64,000 nt of DNA from an uncultured Eubacteriales bacterium (GTDB taxonomy: Bacteria; Bacillota; Clostridia; Christensenellales; Borkfalkiaceae), in assembly GCA_958421945.1 (NCBI GenBank), contig CATZMZ010000005.1, forward strand, positions 1 to 64,000, in the 5' to 3' direction. The notes beneath the pieces were generated by a model that was not told where the DNA came from, did not search any database, and was given only the letters and a program-made list of their open reading frames with translations. Positions 58,235-64,000 of this stretch are shown here, piece by piece. The position numbers and the translations under genes were made by a program. The first letter of the stretch is position 1, and each line of letters opens with the position of its first letter.

Positions 58235-59131
58235 ATGAAAAAACTTATTAAATTTATTTCGGTAACGATTATGGCTGCGGCAAGCCTTTTAGCCGTGTTT
58301 TTAGCGGTAAGTCCCGCAAAAAGTTACGCGCACGCGGCGTATCCGGGCGTAAATCAAGCCCACGGCGCGGAGTATTCGGGCGTAAATCAAGCCCACGGCG
58401 CGGAGTATTCGGCATACGATTACAATCAAAAACCCGCAAAACGCGGAAAGGGTAAAAGAGATTTTAAGCTTCCCGACGGGATTAAAAACGTTATTTCTGT
58501 AAAGCCGTTCATGCTCGACGGTGAAAAGCCCGCGCTTGCGGTGCTGACCGGCGAAGGGGAAACGTTCGTTCAAAACGTCAGAATTTACGTTTGTTCGGAC
58601 GCTCGGATTTTGTACGAACTGAAAGCGGAGGACGGTTACTCGCCTGATATCGGTTTTTTTGAGTTCGAAAAGGGCAAACGGTTTTTGTTTTATTCCTCGC
58701 AAACGGGCGGAAGCGGCGGTTACGGAAATTACGCGGTGTATAAGCTCGTAAAGAGCGGCGAAACGCTTTTGTACTCTTCGGCAACGGACGAGGCAAGTTT
58801 TGACGGAGAATTTACGGATGGCGGCAAAATGGTTTTAAAAAACAACGCGAGCGGCAACGCGCTTACGGTGGACGTCGGATATATGAGCAGAGATTTTTAT
58901 TCAAAAATTTTCTCCGAAAAAGGCAAGCCGACGGGGGAGGCGGTGAACGTAAACCCCGTTTCGACGGTTTTCCCGTTCTATAACGGAGCTTCCGAAACCT
59001 TCTCGTTAATCACTTATCGCTCGGTAACGGCAGTCGCCGAGGTGAACAGATTAGGTTATATCGAACAAACACTGAATTACGACGGCGCGACGTTTTCGCC
59101 GAGTTTTACACAATTTTCGATAGAATTTTAA
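58235..59131 (+). CDS. Unknown secreted protein
   Basis: 298 residues. A signal peptide (MKKLIKFISVTIMAAASLLAVFLAV-type, cleavage near AKSYA) is followed by two tandem copies of GVNQAHGAEYS, encoded by two exact 33-nt units (58345-58377, 58378-58410). The remaining ~230 residues are beta-rich (DGEKPALAVLTGEGETFVQNVRIYV; SSQTGGSGGYGNYAVYKLV) and could form a propeller or sandwich. I do not recognise the family. No strong ribosome site is seen. It lies between two lysine-regulated units but has no riboswitch of its own. Confidence 0.7.
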   Translation: MKKLIKFISVTIMAAASLLAVFLAVSPAKSYAHAAYPGVNQAHGAEYSGVNQAHGAEYSAYDYNQKPAKRGKGKRDFKLPDGIKNVISVKPFMLDGEKPALAVLTGEGETFVQNVRIYVCSDARILYELKAEDGYSPDIGFFEFEKGKRFLFYSSQTGGSGGYGNYAVYKLVKSGETLLYSSATDEASFDGEFTDGGKMVLKNNASGNALTVDVGYMSRDFYSKIFSEKGKPTGEAVNVNPVSTVFPFYNGASETFSLITYRSVTAVAEVNRLGYIEQTLNYDGATFSPSFTQFSIEF

Positions 59132-59195
59132 AAAACGCCTGAAAACCCAAAAAAGCGGAAAAATTTAAAAATATTTAAAAACGTGTTAAAAACGT

Positions 59196-59224
59196 TTGAC
59201 ATATTCGAAAATATTTTGTATAGT
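59196..59224 (+). promoter_or_regulatory. Promoter of the second lysine-riboswitch transcript
   Basis: TTGACA (59196-59201), 17 nt, TATAGT (59219-59224). Confidence 0.85.
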
Positions 59225-59237
59225 ATGGAAAAAATCA

Positions 59238-59456
59238 AATAGAGGCGCGTCCGATATGACAAACGTCGGCAGGGATTTTAGCCGACGCGGTAAAGGAGAG
59301 GACGCCGAAGAAAGTTTCTTTTCCCAAAAGGGCTTATCTGGGTGTAAGGGAAATACCCTTGCAACTGTCGCGGAAGTTAATTTCGCGTTGCGCTATTGAA
59401 TATTAAGACAATGGATCCTAAGTCGTGATATTTGATAGTATCACGATTTTTTTTAT
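59238..59456 (+). ncRNA. Lysine riboswitch (L-box) upstream of the amino-acid ABC transporter
   Basis: The aptamer spans 59238-59397, again 160 nt, and has the same core motifs as the element at 55964. The terminator TCGTGATA/TATCACGA (59423-59430 with 59439-59446) is identical in sequence and followed by eight T. It should turn off the downstream ABC transporter when lysine is plentiful. Confidence 0.93.
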
Positions 59457-59505
59457 TTAAACTACTCCGCAAAGGAGAAAATATTTAAAGAAAGGAGAAA
59501 CAAAA

Positions 59506-60348
59506 ATGAAAAGATTACTCACAACGATTATCGCCGCCCTGATGGCGGCAACGGCGCTGTTCTCGCTCACCGCCTGCGGCGATAAAAAGACCGACAACCA
59601 GCTTCTCGTAGGTATGGAATGTGGATACGAGCCGTTTAACTATACCCAAACCACCAACGCTAACGGCGCGGTTAAGATTTCCAACGCGGAAGGCTACGCT
59701 AACGGTTACGACGTTATGATTGCCAAGAAAATCGCGGAAGCATTAGGCAAAGAACTCGTTATCGTTAAATACACGTGGGACGCGCTTATTCCCGCGGTTA
59801 CAGCCGGAACGCTCGATTTCATTATTGCCGGTATGAGCAGAACGGAAGAAAGAAAAGAGAGCATCGATTTTTCCGAACCGTATTATAACAGTCAGCTCGT
59901 CATCGTCGTCAGAAAAGACGGCAAATACGCAGACGCCACCAAACTTTCCGACCTTAACGGCGCTACGATCGTCGCGCAGAACGGTACTTTCCACGATATA
60001 GCGTTGCAAAATCAGTGCGCGGAAAACGGAATTACCCGTGCCACACCTATGGAATCTTTCCCCGAAATGATTAACGCGCTTAAAACCAAGGCCGTTGACG
60101 GTTACATCGCGGAAGACCCCGGCGCGAGAACGAATATCGCGGCAAATTCCGAATTTACCTTTATCCCGCTCAAAAACAACGAAACCGGCTTTACCGCTTC
60201 CCCGGGTGACGTAGAGATTGCTATCGGATTTAAAAAGGGCAGCGAGGTAAGAGAATCCGTCGACAAGGTAATTAAAGGACTTTCCGCGGAAGAAAGAACC
60301 ACTATGATTGATAACGCGGTAAATTATTTTATTGATTCTATCGCTTAA
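59506..60348 (+). CDS. Amino-acid ABC transporter substrate-binding lipoprotein, probably for lysine
   Basis: 280 residues. A lipoprotein signal peptide ends in LTAC (Cys about 24). The mature protein is a family 3 solute-binding protein: LLVGMECGYEPFNYTQ, EGYANGYDVMIAKKIAEALGKELVIVKYTWDALIPAVTAGTLDFIIAGMSRTEERKESIDFSEPYY. This family binds polar amino acids. The lysine riboswitch directly upstream makes lysine the likely ligand. AAAGGAG precedes the ATG. Confidence 0.92.
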   Translation: MKRLLTTIIAALMAATALFSLTACGDKKTDNQLLVGMECGYEPFNYTQTTNANGAVKISNAEGYANGYDVMIAKKIAEALGKELVIVKYTWDALIPAVTAGTLDFIIAGMSRTEERKESIDFSEPYYNSQLVIVVRKDGKYADATKLSDLNGATIVAQNGTFHDIALQNQCAENGITRATPMESFPEMINALKTKAVDGYIAEDPGARTNIAANSEFTFIPLKNNETGFTASPGDVEIAIGFKKGSEVRESVDKVIKGLSAEERTTMIDNAVNYFIDSIA

Positions 60349-60383
60349 TAATCTATTGATAAATAATTAAACGGGCTTAAAAT

Positions 60384-61142
60384 ATGCTATTTGAACAAAT
60401 GGGTAAAATAATATCTAAATATCATATTTGGATATTAAAGGGCGTAGGGTACACGCTGTTGGTGTCGCTTATCGGCACGATTATCGGGCTTATTATCGGT
60501 TTGCTTATCGGTGTGTACCGTACTATGCCGACGCCGAAGCACAAATTTCTGCGCGGGATTAAAAAGGTCGGCGAGTGGATTTTGAACGCGTACATAGAGA
60601 TTTTCCGCGGAACGCCTATGATGGTGCAGGCATTGGTTATTTTCTGGGGCTTTGCACTCCTCAACGACGGCAAAACGCTCAACGTTATTTTTTCGGGACT
60701 TTTAATCGTTTCGATAAACACGGGCGCGTATATGGCGGAAATCGTCCGCGGCGGAATTATCTCGATTGACAAAGGACAGTTCGAAGGCGCGCAGGCGATA
60801 GGAATGACGCACTTTCAAACGATGACGCACGTCGTGCTTCCGCAGGCTTTGCGTAACATTTTACCGAGCATCGCAAACGAATTCGTTATTAACATCAAGG
60901 ATACGTCCGTTCTTAACGTAATAGGCTTTACGGAGCTGTTTTTCCAAGCGAAAACAATCGTTGCCATGACGGCGCAAACGTTTGCGACCTATTTGTTGAT
61001 TGCGGCGATATACTTCGTTTTAACTTTCGTGATTACGCGGCTGTTGCGCTGGCTCGAAAAAAAGATGGACGGCAAAAGGAATTACACCGTTTTCGGTTCG
61101 CAGTCCGACCCCGACGCCGAAATTCATATTAAGGAGGGTTAA
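60384..61142 (+). CDS. Amino-acid ABC transporter permease
   Basis: 252 residues, His/Glu/Gln/Arg/opine permease type, with about five membrane helices. The motifs EIFRGTPMMVQALVIFWGF and the EAA loop GAQAIGMTHFQTMTHVVLPQALRNILPSIANEF are clear. It forms the membrane channel with the binding protein upstream and the ATPase downstream, in the lysine-riboswitch operon. Confidence 0.94.
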   Translation: MLFEQMGKIISKYHIWILKGVGYTLLVSLIGTIIGLIIGLLIGVYRTMPTPKHKFLRGIKKVGEWILNAYIEIFRGTPMMVQALVIFWGFALLNDGKTLNVIFSGLLIVSINTGAYMAEIVRGGIISIDKGQFEGAQAIGMTHFQTMTHVVLPQALRNILPSIANEFVINIKDTSVLNVIGFTELFFQAKTIVAMTAQTFATYLLIAAIYFVLTFVITRLLRWLEKKMDGKRNYTVFGSQSDPDAEIHIKEG

Positions 61143-61145
61143 ACT

Positions 61146-61892
61146 ATGGAAAACGTGCTTAAAATAGTTAATCTTCAAAAAATCTTCGGCGACCACGAGG
61201 TGTTAAAGGACATTTCGTTCGAAGTCCGGAAGGGCGAGGTTATCTCGATTATAGGTCCGTCGGGCAGCGGGAAAAGCACCATGCTTCGTTGTATTAACCT
61301 GTTAGAAGAACCAACGGGCGGCAATATTTATTATCACGATACGGATATTACCGACAAATCGGTTAAGCTTACCGAATACCGCGCGAAAGTCGGTATGGTG
61401 TTTCAATCGTTTAACCTTTTTAACAATATGACAGCACTTAACAACTGCGTAAAACCGCAGATGATTGTGCTTAAACGCAGCAAAGAGGAAGCGACTGAAA
61501 TCGCCGTCGACTTTCTTGACAAAGTCGGTATGGGCGCGTTTATCAACGCGAAGCCGTCTCAACTGTCGGGCGGGCAAAAACAGCGAATCGCCATCGCGCG
61601 CGCGCTTTCGATGAATCCGGAAGTTATTCTTTTTGACGAACCGACGTCCGCGCTTGACCCCGAAATGGTCGGCGAGGTGTTGGAGGTTATGCGCTCACTT
61701 GCGGGCAGCGGACTTACTATGATTGTGGTTACGCACGAAATGAGTTTTGCGAGGGACGTTTCAAGCAGGGTTATCTTTATGGACGGCGGCGTTATAGTCG
61801 AGGAGGGTAAACCCGAACGGATTTTTAACGCTCCGCAAATGCAAAGAACAAAGGAATTTTTATCAAGAGTTCTCGGCGAAAATAAAAATTAA
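61146..61892 (+). CDS. Amino-acid ABC transporter ATPase
   Basis: 248 residues. Walker A GPSGSGKSTMLRCINLLEEP, signature LSGGQKQRIAIARAL, Walker B VILFDEPTSALDPE and the H-loop VTHEM mark a GlnQ/HisP-type ATPase. It powers the importer formed with the two genes upstream. GGAGGG overlaps the end of the permease gene, so the two are coupled. Confidence 0.96.
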   Translation: MENVLKIVNLQKIFGDHEVLKDISFEVRKGEVISIIGPSGSGKSTMLRCINLLEEPTGGNIYYHDTDITDKSVKLTEYRAKVGMVFQSFNLFNNMTALNNCVKPQMIVLKRSKEEATEIAVDFLDKVGMGAFINAKPSQLSGGQKQRIAIARALSMNPEVILFDEPTSALDPEMVGEVLEVMRSLAGSGLTMIVVTHEMSFARDVSSRVIFMDGGVIVEEGKPERIFNAPQMQRTKEFLSRVLGENKN

Positions 61893-61923
61893 TAGACTTG
61901 ACGTGTAGGGAAAGACTTGATTT

Positions 61924-61960
61924 GACGGGCGGCGCATTTTGCGCCGCCCGTCTTAATATT
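61924..61960 (+). terminator. Terminator of the lysine ABC transporter operon
   Basis: GACGGGCGGCGC pairs with GCGCCGCCCGTC (61924-61935 with 61941-61952) and is followed by a T-rich tract. Confidence 0.85.
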
Positions 61961-62062
61961 TTGCTTTTCAGTCAAAAGGTAAGTTGAATATTTTGGTTTT
62001 TAACAAGTCGTAATAGTTTGGTTTTTAATCGTCGATAGCTAAGCGGCTTTATAAAATTTTTA

Positions 62063-62090
62063 GGGCTTGACCGATAAATCGGTCAAGCCC
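62063..62090. terminator. Perfect hairpin downstream of the SRP RNA
   Basis: GGGCTTGACCGAT (62063-62075) pairs with ATCGGTCAAGCCC (62078-62090) with a two-base loop. Read leftward it follows the SRP RNA and its T-run, so it may be a back-up terminator for that transcript. Confidence 0.5.
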
Positions 62091-62111
62091 CGCGCAACTT
62101 AAAATCAAAAA

Positions 62112-62381
62112 AAACCGCGCACTTAAATCGACTTACAACGCCGAAGCGGGGATTTTACAGGTGACTCCGTTAAAGCGACCTTATGGCACACGCGTTTATC
62201 CGTTTAGTGCTGCTTCATTCCTGCCCTGACACGGTTCGCGGGAACGCGTTGCACAAGACCTTAACATCAACGCCCCTTATAAAATTCTGCCTTCCACGCG
62301 GTAAGCCTCAAATAAGCGGTCTGCTCCGCTAAGCGAATTGCGGATAACAGGGCATCGCTAGCTCCCCACATAGCGCGGTAG
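62112..62381 (-). ncRNA. ffs: Large (Bacillus-type) signal recognition particle RNA
   Basis: About 270 nt on the minus strand, matching the size of Bacillus scRNA. The 5' and 3' ends pair (ACCGCGC with GCGCGGT). Conserved pieces in order are GGGGAGCTAGCGATGCCCTG near the Alu domain, GGCGTTGATGTTAAGGTCTTG, then CCGTGTCAGG, GGAA tetraloop and GAAGCAGCAC of the Ffh-binding S domain. A T-run follows the 3' end. The GGAA loop is closed by A-U rather than the usual C-G. It works with Ffh in targeting membrane proteins. Confidence 0.92.
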
Positions 62382-62385
62382 GTAT

Positions 62386-62414
62386 ATTTTAACTTAATTC
62401 CCGAAATAAATCAA
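62386..62414 (-). promoter_or_regulatory. SRP RNA promoter
   Basis: On the minus strand TTGATT (62414-62409), 17 nt, TAAAAT (62391-62386), a few bases before the RNA 5' end. Confidence 0.8.
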
Positions 62415-62464
62415 GTTTTTTTAAGGAAAAAACGAAAAGATATTAAAAACTTATCAAAATTAAC

Positions 62465-62493
62465 TTTACAAATCCGACAAATATCTTTATACT
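62465..62493 (+). promoter_or_regulatory. ileS promoter
   Basis: TTTACA (62465-62470), 17 nt, TATACT (62488-62493), about 38 bases before the ileS ATG. There is no room for a T-box leader between this promoter and the gene. Confidence 0.65.
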
Positions 62494-62530
62494 TATAATT
62501 GTTTAAATTATTAAGTACTTGGAGCGTTGT

Positions 62531-64000
62531 ATGTATAAAAAAGTTGACTCGTCGCTTAACTTCCTCGACAGGGAGAAGGAAGTTTTGCAGTTCTGGAAGG
62601 ATAACGACGTTTTTGCGAAAAACGTTGCGGAGAACGACGGACAAAAGGAATTCACCTTTTACGACGGTCCGCCCACCGCTAACGGAAAGCCGCATATCGG
62701 GCATATTTTAACGCGGGTTATCAAGGACATTATTCCGCGTTATCACGTTATGAAGGGCGAGCATTGTTTAAGAAAAGCCGGCTGGGACACGCACGGCTTG
62801 CCCGTCGAACTCGAAGTGGAAAAAACGCTCGGCATTGACGGCAAAAAGGAAATAGAAAAATACGGCATAGAACCGTTTATCAAAAAGTGTAAGGAATCCG
62901 TCTGGAAATACAAAACCGAGTGGGAAAAAATGAGCGACCGCGTCGGTTACTGGGCGGATATGGATAACCCCTATATCACTTACGACGATAAATATATTGA
63001 ATCCGAGTGGTGGGCGTTAAAGCAAATCGCGGAAAAGGGGCTTTTGTATAAGGGCTTTAAAATCGTGCCTTACTGCCCGCGTTGCGGAACGGCGCTTTCT
63101 TCGCACGAAGTCGCGCAGGGCTATAAAGACGTTAAGGAAACTTCCGTTTTTGTCGGATTTAAGGCGAAATTTCAGGATAACACCTATTTCCTCGCGTGGA
63201 CGACTACGCCCTGGACGTTGCCCAACAATATGGCGCTCTGTATGAACCCGAACGAGCTTTACTCTGAAATTAAGGTCGCGGACGGCACGCATTACATTCT
63301 CGCCAAAGCGCTTGTTGATAAGTATTTCGAGGATTACGAAACGCTTAACGAGAAAGAGGGCAAGGAATACGAATATTACGAATACGAGCCGCTTTTCGAC
63401 TTTGCGCTTGCTGATATCGAGGCTAAGGGGCAGAAAGCGTATTTCGTAACCAACGCCGATTACGTTACCATGGAGGACGGCACGGGTATCGTTCACATCG
63501 CGCCCGTTTACGGCGAGGACGACCATATCGTCGGCGACAGATACGGTCTGCCGTCCATTCGCCTCGTCGAACCCGACGGAAAGCTTGACGCGCGTTGCGG
63601 AACGTTTGCGGGAATGTTCGTTAAAGACGCCGATAAGGCGATAATCAAGGACTTAAAAGAACGCGGCTTATTATTTAAAACGATGGAATTCACGCACAGC
63701 TATCCGTTCTGCTGGCGTTGCGACACTCCGCTTATCTATTATCCGAGAGAAAGCTGGTTTATCAAAATGACCGCGGTTAAAGACAGGCTGCTTGCGGCGA
63801 ACGATTCCGTAAACTGGATGCCCGAAACGATTAAAAAGGGCAGAATGGGCAACTTCCTCGAAAACGTTATCGACTGGGGCTTATCCCGCGAACGCTACTG
63901 GGGTACGCCGTTGCCCGTCTGGGTTTGCAACAAGTGCGGAAAAATTCACGTAATCGGCTCTAAACAAGAGCTGAAAGATTTATGCCAAATCGAGGGCGAT
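62531..64000 (+). CDS. ileS: Isoleucyl-tRNA synthetase, N-terminal part (runs off the window)
   Basis: The first 490 codons of a gene whose full product should be about 1,030 residues. It starts MYKKVDSSLNFLDREKEVLQFW. The class I HIGH motif is in GPPTANGKPHIGHIL (about residues 44-58), followed by KAGWDTHGLPVELEVEKTLG. The editing domain includes AWTTTPWTLPNNMALCMNP and VTMEDGTGIVHIAPVYGEDD. Motifs WCISR/KMSKS would lie at or beyond the edge; the window ends after GTPLPVWVCNKCGKIHVIGS. The layout (eukaryotic-like YKKVDSSLNF start) is the type-2 form. Confidence 0.96.
   Translation, partial: MYKKVDSSLNFLDREKEVLQFWKDNDVFAKNVAENDGQKEFTFYDGPPTANGKPHIGHILTRVIKDIIPRYHVMKGEHCLRKAGWDTHGLPVELEVEKTLGIDGKKEIEKYGIEPFIKKCKESVWKYKTEWEKMSDRVGYWADMDNPYITYDDKYIESEWWALKQIAEKGLLYKGFKIVPYCPRCGTALSSHEVAQGYKDVKETSVFVGFKAKFQDNTYFLAWTTTPWTLPNNMALCMNPNELYSEIKVADGTHYILAKALVDKYFEDYETLNEKEGKEYEYYEYEPLFDFALADIEAKGQKAYFVTNADYVTMEDGTGIVHIAPVYGEDDHIVGDRYGLPSIRLVEPDGKLDARCGTFAGMFVKDADKAIIKDLKERGLLFKTMEFTHSYPFCWRCDTPLIYYPRESWFIKMTAVKDRLLAANDSVNWMPETIKKGRMGNFLENVIDWGLSRERYWGTPLPVWVCNKCGKIHVIGSKQELKDLCQIEGD

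Noticed and set aside
62382..62530. T-box leader upstream of ileS
   Set aside because: No T-box sequence or specifier stem is seen; the space is taken by the SRP RNA promoter and a separate ileS promoter.

Overview
This window looks like a chromosome segment of an anaerobic, low-to-mid GC Gram-positive bacterium of the Clostridia, probably an uncultivated gut lineage. The evidence is the Firmicutes gene order ispG-polC locus-rimP-nusA-ylxR-ylxQ-infB-rbfA-nrnA-truB-ribF, the sporulation regulator SpoIIID, a CIRCE-controlled groESL, a large Bacillus-type SRP RNA, two lysine riboswitches, a PerR/reverse-rubrerythrin/rubredoxin oxidative-stress cluster and Pta-AckA acetate metabolism. Promoters repeatedly fit TTGACA/TTGATT, 17 nt, TAAAAT/TATAAT.

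Layout. 0-3.8 kb: tail of an unknown gene, an SDR enzyme, an ECF S-component divergent from a truncated MocR/PdxR-like regulator, and spoIIID. 3.8-6.8 kb: a NitT/TauT-type ABC transporter behind a structured leader with an intrinsic terminator. 6.8-7.1 kb: an array of small hairpins between convergent genes. 7.1-11.8 kb: ApbE, an HPr-kinase-like protein, a PqqD-like protein, a UPF0371 protein and an unknown membrane protein. 12-14.2 kb: groESL. 14.3-20 kb: Mrr-like nuclease, TmcAL, Pta, AckA, DUF177 and L32. 20-25.9 kb: two-component system and phosphate transporter with a fused PstC-PstA and no phoU. 26-29 kb: hexuronate genes (AraC regulator, UxuA, SDR). 29.3-41.4 kb: isoprenoid/translation operon, in which the polC position holds a protein made only of the PolC N-terminal, OB and exonuclease parts. 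41.5-46.8 kb: MATE transporter, RNA methyltransferase, GalT, GalE. 46.8-55.9 kb: OPA-like transporter, NadE, the PerR cluster and a BspA-like leucine-rich lipoprotein with an attenuator-like leader, bounded by dispersed repeats. 56-61.9 kb: two lysine-riboswitch units (an NhaC-family transporter and an amino-acid ABC transporter). 62-64 kb: SRP RNA and the first half of ileS.

Most genes are housekeeping. The most unusual items are the stand-alone PolC-type proofreading module at the polC locus, the unassigned leaders upstream of the NitT/TauT transporter and the BspA-like gene, the mini-hairpin array, an orphan HPr-kinase-like/PqqD pair, an NhaC-family transporter with a DnaJ-like CxxC loop, and a second rubredoxin copy that has lost its start codon beside the BspA-like gene. 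All assignments rest on reading the sequence and on general knowledge of the families; no database search was possible.
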